From contig CAXSBC010000001.1 in NCBI GenBank assembly GCA_964236105.1, forward strand, positions 1-64,000: a stretch of 64,000 bases of DNA, in the 5' to 3' direction. Made by a program: the position numbers and the translations under genes. This document shows, piece by piece, positions 33,954-42,820 of this stretch (the first letter of the stretch is position 1; each line of letters starts with the position of its first letter). This DNA comes from Lichenicola sp964236105. GTDB taxonomy: Bacteria > Pseudomonadota > Alphaproteobacteria > Acetobacterales > Acetobacteraceae. The notes under the pieces are model-generated. The model was not told the origin of the DNA. It saw only the letters and a program-made list of their open reading frames with translations, and did no database searches.

Positions 33954-35327
33954 TCAGCTCCCAAAGAAGCTGCTCGAATTCAGGCTGGTCACGTTCAGGA
34001 AGGTCACCTTGGAGGCGTCCGCCAGGGTGATGGTGGTGCTGCTGCCGCTCGTGGTGGCGGTCTTCAGCGCGTTGGCCACCTCGTTCGAGCCGTAGCCGAA
34101 CAGCCCGACCAGGTTGCCGGTCGCACTGCCGAAGTCGCTGATGGTGACGTTTGCCGCACCGATCGTGCCGTTCGCGGCGATGACGAACAGGTTGGCCGCG
34201 CCGGAACCACCGCCCAGCGTCTCCATGCCAGGGCCGGCAACCAGCGTGTCGGCACCCGTGCCGCCTGCGATGCTGTCCTGGCCCATCGGACCGGCATTCG
34301 ACACGAAGGCCGCAAAGCCCTGAGTGCTGCCCGAGCCGTTCAGCGTCTCGTTGCCGTTGCCGGCGACCAGCACGCCTTGGCCGGTGTAGCTGATGTTGGA
34401 ACCTGCGGAGCCGAACACGGTGGCTGCCCCGGAGCCGGAATTGACCGTCGCCGTGCCGCTGCCGCCGATGAACAGCAGCGAGCCGCTGCCGGTCTCGTTG
34501 ACCAGGGTGTTGGAGCTGGTTCCGTCGTAGACCGTTGTGCTGCCGGACGCGGAGATCGTGTCGGACGTGCCGGAGAAGACGGTGGACGTGCCGGTGAGGT
34601 TGTAGAAGCCGTCCATGCCGCCGTGGACGGTCGCCGTGCCCGTGCCGCCGGAGATGCTGGTGCCCATGCCAGTGTCGTTGACGAACAGGCTGCCGCTGGT
34701 GCCGTAGATTGCCGTGCCACTGCCGGTCACGATCACGCTGTCGCTGCCGGTACCGGCGTAGATGCGGTCGGTGCCGTTGGACAGGACGTTGTCGGTGCCG
34801 GATCCAAGCCTGACCAGGTTGCTGCCGGTGCCGGCCGCGACCGTGGTGTTGCCCGAACCAGCAAAAATGCTGTCATTTCCGTCACTGGTGGCGACCTGAT
34901 AGGCGCCCGCACCGGAATTGAGGAAGAGGTTGTTGCCGCCGCCCGCGATGAACTGCCCGCCCTCGTTCCCGGCGATGTAGTCGGCGCCGCCGGTGCCGAC
35001 CAGCGTGTTCAGCGTGATGCCCGGCGCCGCCGAGGAGGCGTCGATGAAGACATTCTGGGTCGTGTCGGTGGTGAAATAGTTGTAGCCCGACGGGAAGGTG
35101 AAAGAGCCGCCGCTGGTGGCAACAAGCTCGTTCACGGTCGTGGTCGGCGAGCCGGCGACCGGGATGCTGTTGCCAGCGCTCTCGGTGGCAGTGAAATCGC
35201 CCTTGCTCGACGCCAAATTCACCGTGCTTGCGTAGGCTTGAGCCAGAGTGAACGCCTGGCTGCCATTCACAGTGACGGGAATAACCGCCCCGTGAGCTCC
35301 GGCAACGGTAACCATATTGACCATCAT
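33954..35327 (-). CDS. Gly/Ser/Thr-rich RTX-like repeat protein
   Basis: A 457-residue protein made of imperfect beta-roll-type repeats (for example GTGGADYIAGNEGGQ, SDGNDSIFAGSGN, GTGSDSVIVTGSG and GGTGADTLVAGPG). The GG-x-G-x-D pattern is the calcium-binding RTX repeat, and many copies have lost the Asp. No N-terminal signal peptide is seen; a C-terminal type I secretion signal is the likely exit route. The ATG at 35327 follows AGGGA at a short distance. It is nearly lysine-free and very acidic-poor at the centre. It lies between glycosyltransferase genes, so it could be a surface protein that carries, or is anchored to, the glycan. Confidence 0.75.
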   Translation of the reverse strand: MMVNMVTVAGAHGAVIPVTVNGSQAFTLAQAYASTVNLASSKGDFTATESAGNSIPVAGSPTTTVNELVATSGGSFTFPSGYNYFTTDTTQNVFIDASSAAPGITLNTLVGTGGADYIAGNEGGQFIAGGGNNLFLNSGAGAYQVATSDGNDSIFAGSGNTTVAAGTGSNLVRLGSGTDNVLSNGTDRIYAGTGSDSVIVTGSGTAIYGTSGSLFVNDTGMGTSISGGTGTATVHGGMDGFYNLTGTSTVFSGTSDTISASGSTTVYDGTSSNTLVNETGSGSLLFIGGSGTATVNSGSGAATVFGSAGSNISYTGQGVLVAGNGNETLNGSGSTQGFAAFVSNAGPMGQDSIAGGTGADTLVAGPGMETLGGGSGAANLFVIAANGTIGAANVTISDFGSATGNLVGLFGYGSNEVANALKTATTSGSSTTITLADASKVTFLNVTSLNSSSFFGS

Positions 35328-35661
35328 CAAGTCCCTTTTCTACCAGCAGCGGCTGCGAAGCTGCTGCCTGACCAACGCGTGCCTTACCTTGATACCGACG
35401 ATTATGCCGCAGTGCAACCAAAAACGGGTTGGCGCCGCCTGACTTAAAGTTGAATGAACCCACGCTTCAACATGTTCTTGCCGCAATCACCCGACGCGTC
35501 ATTGTTGCAATTGCAATAACGCCGATCTTTTGTGCCAGCCGTCGCGGACTGTCACAGTACAGCGTGCTTTGTGTCGAAACCGGTCCGTCTTTCGCCGAAA
35601 CGTTCGGCTGCAACGGGTTAGAGATTGACGTGCGGGTGCCCGTGCGTCACCCCACTGCCGC
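35328..35661. other. AT-richer divergent promoter region
   Basis: A 334-base gap between the minus-strand repeat-protein gene and the plus-strand methyltransferase/glycosyltransferase gene. It is visibly more AT-rich than its surroundings, especially 35490-35530. It must hold promoters for both genes. A CATAAT on the minus strand (about 35399-35404) and the TTGCAA repeats near 35510 are the only promoter-like words I see. No gene or hairpin was found. Confidence 0.4.
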
Positions 35662-38600
35662 ATGTCCGTCGATACCCGATCCCGCGACGCAGCGGCCCTG
35701 CCCGACATGATCGCCAGCGATTCCAGCGCCTTGGGCGTGGGCGAACCGAGCCGTGATCTGCAGGCGCTGCTCGATCCGGCCCTCGACCCGATCTTCCTCC
35801 GGCCGGCCCGCATCGGCGTCGACAGCGCCTGGTACGGCCACCTGCCCTTCGCCTCCTGGCTGACCCAGGCGCTGCGGCCGAGCCTGCTGGTCGAGCTCGG
35901 GACCCATGCCGGCGTCTCCTACGCCGCATTCTGCGAGGCTGTCCTGCGCGCGGGACTGCCGACCCGCTGCTTTGCGGTCGATCGCTGGACCGGCGACGAG
36001 CATGCCGGCTTCTACGACGAACAGGTCTTCGCCGAGCTGCTGACCTTCCACGACGCCCGCTACGGCGCCTTCTCGCGGTTGCTGCGCGCCAGCTTCGACG
36101 AGGCGCTGCCCGGCTTCGCCGATGGCAGCATCGACCTGCTCCATATAGATGGCCGGCACCGGCTCGACGACGTCGCCGGGGACTATCGCAGCTGGCTGCC
36201 CAAGCTGTCGCCGCAGGCTGTGGTGCTGTTCCACGATACCAACGTGCGCGCTGCCGATTTCGGGGTCTGGCAGTTCTGGGCCGAGATGCGCGGCCGGCAT
36301 CCGAGCTTCGAGTTCCTGCACGGCCACGGGCTTGGCGTGCTCGCACCCGGCACGGCCCCGCCGGCCGCCCTGGCGCCGCTGTTCGACCTGTCGCACGATC
36401 CGGCGGCGACGGTGCGGCTGCGCGACCGCTTTGCGCTGCTGGGCGAGCGCTGGGAGGCGGACTATGGACGGGTGGTCGACCGTCGCGAGCAGCGGCGGCT
36501 GGCCGGACGCGCCGACGGCGCTGCGGCACTGGCCGTCGAGCTCGCCGCGGCACGGGCGGACGGGATGTGCCAGCGCACCGAGGCGCAGCAGGCACGCCAG
36601 GCGCTGGAAGCGCTGCGCATCCGCGACGACCGGCTGCGCGACGATCTGGCCCACAGCAAGGCCGACCGCCACCGGCTGGCGATGGAGGCCGACCGGCTTC
36701 GCGCCGCCCTGCTGTCCGAGGCCGCGCTGCGGACGCAGACCGAAGCGGCACTCGACGCGGCGCGGCAGCAGCTGGCCCTGGCGCAGTCCGCCTCGCTCCA
36801 GGCCGCGCAGCGGGCACAGCACGAGCGCGAGGCGGCGCAGCAGCGCCTCGACCGCCTGCGTGAGGAGGCCGCCATCCGCCAGCAGGCGCTCCTGGCGCAG
36901 CGTGACGAGATCGCGGAGTTGCGCCGCTCGTCCTCCTGGCGCCTGACCCGGCCGCTGCGCACCGTCGGAACGCTGCTGCAGGGACAGGCCGGACGCGAGC
37001 TCCAGGCCGGCACCGCCACGCCGCCTGCCCCGCCGACGCCGGTGCCGGCGCACGCCGCCGGGCCCCCTGCCATCACGCCGCCGATCCTGGCCGCCGCGGC
37101 ATCCGGACCCGCCCCCGGGGGGCCTGACCTGCCGGTGACGGCGGCGGCCGCCGCACCCGGTCCGACGCCACCCTGGCGCAGGCTCCGGCGCATCCTGTTC
37201 ATCGCGGGCGAGCCCGGCACCCCGGGTGCGGTCTATCGCACCCAGCGCAACGCCGCCGCCTGTGCCGCCGCCGGCTACGAGGTCGAGGTGGTCGACATCC
37301 CGGACGTCAATCCCGGCAATCTGGGCGCCGCCGACCTGGTCGTGCTCTGGCGCGCGGCCTGGAGCGGCCACATCCGGATCATGCTGGGCATGGCGCGCGA
37401 GGCCCGCACCCGCGTCGCCTTCGACGTCGACGACCTGATCGTCAAGCCGTCGCTCGCCGTGGCCGAGATCATCGACGGCATCCGCACCACCTTCGTCACC
37501 GAGGTCGAGAGCCGCGCCTACTTCCAGGGGATCCAGCGCACCCTGACCGGCTGCGACCTGTGCATCACCACGACCGACGAGCTTGCCGTCCCGGTCGGCG
37601 CGCTGCACCCGATCGTGCACGTGCTGCCCAACACCTTCGACGCCGCGACCGAGCGCGCCTCGCGCTACGCGGTGCGGCTGCGGGCCGAACAGGCCGCGGA
37701 CGGCCGGGTCCGGCTCGGCTATGCCGGCGGCACCCGCACCCACCAGAAGGATTTCGCGACCATCGCCGGCGCCCTCGCCCGCGTGCTCGAGCAGCGCCCC
37801 GAGACCCTGCTGGTGCTGTTCCGCGATCCGGCCAGCCAGGAGGGGCTGGTGCTGATCGAGGAGTTCCCGGAGCTGGTGCCGCTTGCCGCGCGGATCGAGT
37901 GGCGCGACATGGTGCCGCTGGCCGAGCTGCCGGCCGAGCTCGCGCGCTTCGACGTCTCGCTCTGCCCGCTGGAGCAGGGCAACCCGTTCTGCGAGGCCAA
38001 GAGCGAGCTGAAATACTTCGAATCCGCGCTGGCCGGCGTCTGCCTGGTCGCCTCCCCCACCGGCCCGTTCCGGCGGGCCGTGCGCGACGGCGTCACCGGC
38101 TTCCTGCCGCAGGACGCGGCCGGCTGGGAGCAGGTGCTGCTGGCGCTGGTCGACCAGCCGCAGCGGCGGCGCGAGGTGGCGCGCGCCGCCTATCACGACG
38201 TGCTCTGGCAGTTCGGGCCCCGGCGCCAGGCCGAGCTGTGGGCGCAGCTGCTCGCCGGGCTCGATGGCGCCGCCGCCGGCGCGCGGGCCTCGGAGCTCGC
38301 CCTGCGCCGCGGCGCCTATCGCGGCGCGGCGCTGCCGGAGATCCCGGACAGCGAGCTGCTGTTCGCCTTCGACGCGCTCGGCGAGGCCCGCGTCACCGTC
38401 GGCATGACCTCCTACAACTACGAGGCCTATCTCGGCGAGGCGCTGGACTCGGTGAGCGCCCAGACGCTTGAGGCGATCGATCTGGTGGTGGTCGATGACG
38501 GCTCCGCCGACGGCTCGGTGGCGCTGCTGCTCGACTGGGCCGAGCGCAACCGGATGCGCTTCAACCGGCTGCGCATCCTCAGGACGGCGCGCAACGCCGG

Positions 38601-39120
38601 GCTGGGCGGGGCGCGCAACCTGGTGTTCGATCAGGCCGAGACGGCCTGGATCATGGTGCTGGATTCCGACAACCGGCTGCAGCCCGCCGCCTGCGCCCGG
38701 CTGCTCGCGGCGCTCGACGCCGAGCCGCTTGCCGCCTTCGCCTATCCGCTGATCCGCCAGTTCGGCGCCAGGGAGGAGCTGATGGGCGAGGCGTCGTTCG
38801 ACCCGTTCCAGCTGGCGTCGGGCAACTACATCGATGCCATGGCGATGATCGCCAAATGGGCCTGGGCCGCGGCCGGCGGCTACTACGTGCGCCGCGACGC
38901 GATGGGCTGGGAGGACTTCACCCTGTGGTGCCGGCTGGTCGAGCTCGGCCAGTTCGGCCTCGCCGTGCCCGAGGAGCTTGCCGGCTACCGCGTCCATCCC
39001 GGCTCGATGGTGAACGCGATCACCGAGCAGGACGCGAACAAGACGCTGATGGTGGAGTTCGTCGAGACCCGGCACCCCTGGCTGCGCCTGCGCATGCGCG
39101 ACACCAGGCAGCGGCGCTGA
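35662..39120 (+). CDS. Multidomain methyltransferase/GT4/GT2 glycan enzyme
   Basis: An 1152-residue protein with three enzyme domains. Residues about 40-240 are a class I methyltransferase (LLVELGTHAGVSYAAFCEAV, then LLHIDGRHRLDDV and VVLFHDT). Residues about 270-430 are a long coiled coil ending in SSSWRLTRPLR. Residues about 510-880 form a GT4-like unit (GYAGGTRTHQKDFATIAGAL and SELKYFESALAGVCLVAS). Residues about 910-1140 are a GT2 domain (VGMTSYNYEAYLGEALDSV and VVVDDGSADGS, then VLDSDNRLQ for the DXD). It would methylate and extend a surface glycan. It is followed by an epimerase whose start overlaps its stop. Confidence 0.85.
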   Translation: MSVDTRSRDAAALPDMIASDSSALGVGEPSRDLQALLDPALDPIFLRPARIGVDSAWYGHLPFASWLTQALRPSLLVELGTHAGVSYAAFCEAVLRAGLPTRCFAVDRWTGDEHAGFYDEQVFAELLTFHDARYGAFSRLLRASFDEALPGFADGSIDLLHIDGRHRLDDVAGDYRSWLPKLSPQAVVLFHDTNVRAADFGVWQFWAEMRGRHPSFEFLHGHGLGVLAPGTAPPAALAPLFDLSHDPAATVRLRDRFALLGERWEADYGRVVDRREQRRLAGRADGAAALAVELAAARADGMCQRTEAQQARQALEALRIRDDRLRDDLAHSKADRHRLAMEADRLRAALLSEAALRTQTEAALDAARQQLALAQSASLQAAQRAQHEREAAQQRLDRLREEAAIRQQALLAQRDEIAELRRSSSWRLTRPLRTVGTLLQGQAGRELQAGTATPPAPPTPVPAHAAGPPAITPPILAAAASGPAPGGPDLPVTAAAAAPGPTPPWRRLRRILFIAGEPGTPGAVYRTQRNAAACAAAGYEVEVVDIPDVNPGNLGAADLVVLWRAAWSGHIRIMLGMAREARTRVAFDVDDLIVKPSLAVAEIIDGIRTTFVTEVESRAYFQGIQRTLTGCDLCITTTDELAVPVGALHPIVHVLPNTFDAATERASRYAVRLRAEQAADGRVRLGYAGGTRTHQKDFATIAGALARVLEQRPETLLVLFRDPASQEGLVLIEEFPELVPLAARIEWRDMVPLAELPAELARFDVSLCPLEQGNPFCEAKSELKYFESALAGVCLVASPTGPFRRAVRDGVTGFLPQDAAGWEQVLLALVDQPQRRREVARAAYHDVLWQFGPRRQAELWAQLLAGLDGAAAGARASELALRRGAYRGAALPEIPDSELLFAFDALGEARVTVGMTSYNYEAYLGEALDSVSAQTLEAIDLVVVDDGSADGSVALLLDWAERNRMRFNRLRILRTARNAGLGGARNLVFDQAETAWIMVLDSDNRLQPAACARLLAALDAEPLAAFAYPLIRQFGAREELMGEASFDPFQLASGNYIDAMAMIAKWAWAAAGGYYVRRDAMGWEDFTLWCRLVELGQFGLAVPEELAGYRVHPGSMVNAITEQDANKTLMVEFVETRHPWLRLRMRDTRQRR

Positions 39121-40070
39121 CCCGGCCGCTCGCCGACGCGGCCTGCCTGGTGCTGGGCGCCGGCGGCTTCATCGGCACCAACCTCTGCCTGGCGCTCGCC
39201 CATGACGGGGCGCGCGTCACCGGCTTCGGCCGCAGCCCGGCGCCGCCCACGGTGCTGGCGGCGGCCGGCATCGCCTGGCGGCACGGCGCGATCGAGCGGC
39301 TGGACGATCCGGACCGGCTGGTCGCCGGCCACACCCATCTGTTCGACCTGATCGGCGCCGGCCTGCCGAACAGCTCCAACGACAGTCCGGCGCAGGCCGT
39401 TGCCGACGGCCTGCCGCCCAAGGTCCGCCTGCTCGAGGCCTGCCGCCGCCAGGGGGTGCGGCGGGTGGTGTTCGCCTCCTCCGGCGGCACCGTCTACGGC
39501 CCGGCCGGCGACGCGCCGATCGCAGAGGACGCCGCCACCAACCCGATCTCGGCCTATGGCATCGGCAAGCTGACGGTGGAGAAGTATCTGGCCCTGTATC
39601 ACCACCTCTACGGGCTGGAGTACCGGGTGCTGCGCATCGGCAACGCCTATGGCCCCCACCAGCATCCGCTGCGCGAGCAGGGGCTGGTCGCCTCGGTGCT
39701 GCACCGGCTGCTGAGCGGCGCGGCGATCCCGGTCTGGGGGGACGGTGCCGCGATCCGCGACTACGTCCATATCGACGACGTGGTCGCGGCGATCCGGATC
39801 GCGACCTTCGCCGAGGCGGACGGCGCCCGGCTGTATAATGTCGGCAGCGGCATCGGCCGCAGCGTGCTGTCGGTGATCGACGACGCGGCCCGCGTCACCG
39901 GCCGCCGCGCGATCCTCGAGCTGCGGCCCGGACGCAGCGCCGATGTCGCCGTCAACATCCTCGACAGCACGCGCCTGCGCCGCGACGCCGGATGGTCGCC
40001 CCGGATCGAGTGGCAGGACGGCCTCGCCGGCACCGCCGACTGGCTGCGGCACGGCTTCGGGCAATCCTGA
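39117..40070 (+). CDS. NAD-dependent nucleotide-sugar epimerase/dehydratase
   Basis: An extended-SDR enzyme of about 317 residues. The NAD loop VLGAGGFIGTNL is near the N-terminus, SSGGTVYGP and YGIGKLTVEKY give the catalytic Ser, Tyr and Lys, and RIGNAYGPHQHPLREQGLVA resembles UDP-glucose 4-epimerase relatives. Start choice is unusual. The first GTG (39150) would begin inside the first beta strand, leaving only one residue before LGAGG. A CTG at 39117 overlaps the upstream stop as CTGA and restores the strand (ADAACLVLGAGG). I use the CTG, with GTG 39150 as the alternative. It is coupled to the large glycosyltransferase gene. Confidence 0.82.
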   Translation: MTRPLADAACLVLGAGGFIGTNLCLALAHDGARVTGFGRSPAPPTVLAAAGIAWRHGAIERLDDPDRLVAGHTHLFDLIGAGLPNSSNDSPAQAVADGLPPKVRLLEACRRQGVRRVVFASSGGTVYGPAGDAPIAEDAATNPISAYGIGKLTVEKYLALYHHLYGLEYRVLRIGNAYGPHQHPLREQGLVASVLHRLLSGAAIPVWGDGAAIRDYVHIDDVVAAIRIATFAEADGARLYNVGSGIGRSVLSVIDDAARVTGRRAILELRPGRSADVAVNILDSTRLRRDAGWSPRIEWQDGLAGTADWLRHGFGQS

Positions 40071-40127
40071 TCGGTCCCGGAGCGTTACGAACACCGGCCC
40101 CCCGAACGGACGACAGGAACCACGTCG

Positions 40128-40457
40128 ATGAGCGCTGTTACGATCGTGAGCCTGTTCGCGGCCACGCTGTCCATGGTCAGCTACGTGCCGCAGGCCTGGA
40201 GCATCATCCGCTCCCGCTCCACCGAGGGCATCTCGCTGAAGATGTACCTGATCACGGTGGCCGGCTTCATCACCTGGCTGATCTACGGCATCCTCCAGGG
40301 CCAGTGGGCGATCATCGTGCAGAACATCATTTGCCTGTGCCTGTCGGCGTTCATCCTGACCATGAAGCTGCTGCCGCAGCCCAAGAAGGAGGCGGTGGCC
40401 GACGTGCTGGCGCCGGTGGTGGGCGCCGACGGGCCCGAGGCGGCCAGCGATCCGTGA
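40128..40457 (+). CDS. SemiSWEET-type PQ-loop sugar transporter
   Basis: A 109-residue inner-membrane protein with three membrane helices and one PQ-loop repeat: SMVSYVPQAWSIIRSRSTEGIS is the signature, with YVPQ at residues 19-22. SemiSWEETs dimerise to form a sugar-passing channel. The C-terminal 25 residues are acidic/Ala-rich and cytosolic. It follows the epimerase gene and may belong to the same transcript, though the substrate is not evident. Confidence 0.88.
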   Translation: MSAVTIVSLFAATLSMVSYVPQAWSIIRSRSTEGISLKMYLITVAGFITWLIYGILQGQWAIIVQNIICLCLSAFILTMKLLPQPKKEAVADVLAPVVGADGPEAASDP

Positions 40458-40499
40458 TTGCCGGCGGCGGGCCCTGGCCGGTCGCGGCCGGCCGGAGGC

Positions 40500-42566
40500 T
40501 CAGCCCCCCTGCCCATCCGCCGGCACGTTCGCCAGCAGCTCGTCCAGCCAGGCCCGGGCGCTGGCGTCCGACGGCGCCCGCCAGTCGCCGCGCGGCGACA
40601 GCGAGCCGCCGGTCGACACCTTGGGCCCGTTCGGGACGGCGGTGCGCTTGAACTGGCTGAAGGCGAAGAAGCGCTGCAGGAACACCGTCATCCAGTGCCG
40701 GATCTCGGCCAGCCCGTATTCGGCGCGCCGCTGCTCCGGGAAGCCCGGCGGCCAGCCGCCCCGACCCGCATCCTCCCAGGCCGCCAGCGCCAGGAACGCC
40801 ACCTTGGACGGCCGGAAGCCGTAGCGCAGCAGGTAGAACAGGGTGAAGTCCTGCAGCGCGTAGGGCCCGATCTTGGCTTCCGTGCTCTGCATCGCGCGGT
40901 CGGTGCCGGCCGGCACCAGCTCGGGCGAGATCTCGGTGGCCAGGATCGCATCCAGCGTGTCCAGCACCGGCTGGTCGAAGCGGCGCGACGAGATCACCCA
41001 GCGGATCAGGTGCTGGATCAGCGTCTTCGGCAGGCCGGCGTTGACGTTGTAGTGCGACATGTGGTCGCCGACGCCGTAGGTGCACCAGCCGAGCCCGAGC
41101 TCGGACAGGTCGCCGGTGCCGACCACGATGCCGCCATGCTGGTTGGCCAGCCGGAACAGGTAGTCGGTGCGCAGGCCCGCCTGCACGTTCTCGAACGTCA
41201 CGTCGTAGACCGGCTCGCCGCGGCCGAACGGATGGCCCATCTGCTCGAGCATCAGGGTGGCCGAGGGCCGGATGTCGAGCTCCCGCCAGGTGACGCCAAG
41301 CGCCGTCATCAGGGCGACGGCGTTGCGCCTGGTGTCGTCGCCGGTGCCGAAGCCCGGCATGGTGTAGGCCAGGATCGCGTCGCGCCCGAGCCCGATCCGG
41401 TCCACCGCCCGGGCGGCGACGATCAGCGCCTGAGTCGAATCGAGGCCGCCCGACACGCCGATCACCAGCCGCCTGACATCGATCGCCCGCATCCGCTGGA
41501 TCAGCGCCGAGACCTGGATGTTGTAGGCCTCGAAGCAGTCCTGCTCGAGGCGCCCGGGATCTGAGGGCACGAACGGGAACCGCTCCAGCGGCCGGCGCAG
41601 GCCGAGGGCGTGGCCGGGCGGATCCAGGCGCAGCAGGATACGCCGGTAGGCCGGACGGCCGTCGCGATGGGCGGCCCGGTTGGCGTCGAAGGTGTTCATC
41701 CGCGCCCGCTCCTGGCGCAGCAGATCGAGGTCGATGTCGGCGGTCGCCATCTGCGGCCCCGACGGGAACCGCTCGCTCTCGGCCAGCAGCGCGCCGGCCT
41801 CGAAGATCGAGACCTGGCCGTCCCAGGCGACGTCGTTGGTGGATTCGCCCTCGCCTGCCGCCGCATAGAGATAGGCGCAGAGCGCGCGGGCCGATTGCGC
41901 CTGGCAGAGCAGCCGGCGCGTCTCCGCCTTGCCGATGGTGATGTTGCTGGCCGACAGGTTGCCGATCACGCTGGCGCCCGCCAGCGCGGCGTGCGTGGAG
42001 GGCGGCAGCGGCACCCACACATCCTCGCAGATCTCGGCGGCGAGCACGAAGCCGGGCAGATCCTCGGCCTCGAACAGCAGGTCGGTGCCGAACGGCGCCG
42101 ACGCGCCCGCGACCCGGATGATCTCCCCGACCCGCCCGACGCCGGGCGCGAACTGGCGCGGCTCGTAGAACTCGCGGTAGTTCGGCAGGTAGGACTTGGG
42201 CACCACGCCGAGGATGCGGCCGCGATGGATCGCGACCGCGCAGTTGAACACCGCGTCCTGGTGACGCAGCGGCGCTCCGACCAGCAGGATCGGCAGCAGG
42301 GCGGCACTCCGCCCGACCAGCAGCGCCAGCGCCTGTTCGACGGCGTCGAGCAGCGCGTCCTGCAGCCGCAGATCGTCGATCGCATAGCCGGAGATGCCGA
42401 GCTCGGGAAACACCGCCAGCACCGCGCCGTCCTCGCCCGCCTGGGCTGCGAGGTCGGCGGTGGTCTCGGCGTTGCGCAGCGGGTCGGCCAGCCTCACCGG
42501 CAGCGTGCAGGCGGCGATGCGGGCGAAGCCGTGACGGTAGATCGAGCGGAAGTCCGGCATCGGCAT
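40500..42566 (-). CDS. nadE: Glutamine-dependent NAD+ synthetase
   Basis: A 688-residue two-domain enzyme. The N-terminal nitrilase-fold glutaminase has Glu in VFPELGISGY, Lys in VVPKSYLPNYREFYEP and catalytic Cys in AAEICEDVWVPLP. The C-terminal synthetase has the ATP loop VIGVSGGLDSTQALIV and ANQHGGIVVGTGDLSELGLGW. It amidates nicotinate adenine dinucleotide, following NadD. The start may be either ATG of ATGCCGATG (42566 or 42560); the first has GGGA six bases ahead. Convergent with the SemiSWEET gene and divergent from the carotenoid operon. Confidence 0.93.
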   Translation of the reverse strand: MPMPDFRSIYRHGFARIAACTLPVRLADPLRNAETTADLAAQAGEDGAVLAVFPELGISGYAIDDLRLQDALLDAVEQALALLVGRSAALLPILLVGAPLRHQDAVFNCAVAIHRGRILGVVPKSYLPNYREFYEPRQFAPGVGRVGEIIRVAGASAPFGTDLLFEAEDLPGFVLAAEICEDVWVPLPPSTHAALAGASVIGNLSASNITIGKAETRRLLCQAQSARALCAYLYAAAGEGESTNDVAWDGQVSIFEAGALLAESERFPSGPQMATADIDLDLLRQERARMNTFDANRAAHRDGRPAYRRILLRLDPPGHALGLRRPLERFPFVPSDPGRLEQDCFEAYNIQVSALIQRMRAIDVRRLVIGVSGGLDSTQALIVAARAVDRIGLGRDAILAYTMPGFGTGDDTRRNAVALMTALGVTWRELDIRPSATLMLEQMGHPFGRGEPVYDVTFENVQAGLRTDYLFRLANQHGGIVVGTGDLSELGLGWCTYGVGDHMSHYNVNAGLPKTLIQHLIRWVISSRRFDQPVLDTLDAILATEISPELVPAGTDRAMQSTEAKIGPYALQDFTLFYLLRYGFRPSKVAFLALAAWEDAGRGGWPPGFPEQRRAEYGLAEIRHWMTVFLQRFFAFSQFKRTAVPNGPKVSTGGSLSPRGDWRAPSDASARAWLDELLANVPADGQGG

Positions 42567-42746
42567 TCCATGTCCCGGGAGGAAGGCGGGCTGGCGGCGC
42601 GGCGCGCTTTCGGGCCGCCCCGGCGCTTGTGATGGGATGAACCGCAACCAAAGGCAAGGATCGGGTGCGGAGCCGGGACCGGGATCGATGCCATGCCCCG
42701 GCCCTGCAGCGCATCGCGGCGAGGCCACCGGGGAGCCGGCACCGTG

Positions 42747-42764
42747 CTGTCAGCTATGTGACAG
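42747..42764. promoter_or_regulatory. Inverted repeat upstream of the carotenoid operon, possible operator
   Basis: CTGTCA, six bases, TGACAG: a perfect dyad 57 bases before the first desaturase start and 180 bases from the nadE start. The TGTCA-N6-TGACA form has the spacing of CRP/FNR-type sites. It is short, so an operator role is only a suggestion. Confidence 0.35.
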
Positions 42765-42820
42765 GAAAGCCCGCCGGCGTGACTGGTGCAGGAGAACGAA
42801 GCGTGTAACTTACGATCCGA

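Noticed and set aside
35647..39075. Minus-strand open frame of 1142 codons opposite the methyltransferase/GT gene
   Set aside because: It is a mirror effect of high GC at third codon positions. The product is an Arg/Gly/Gln/Leu-rich string with no domain, while the plus strand encodes clear motifs over the full length.
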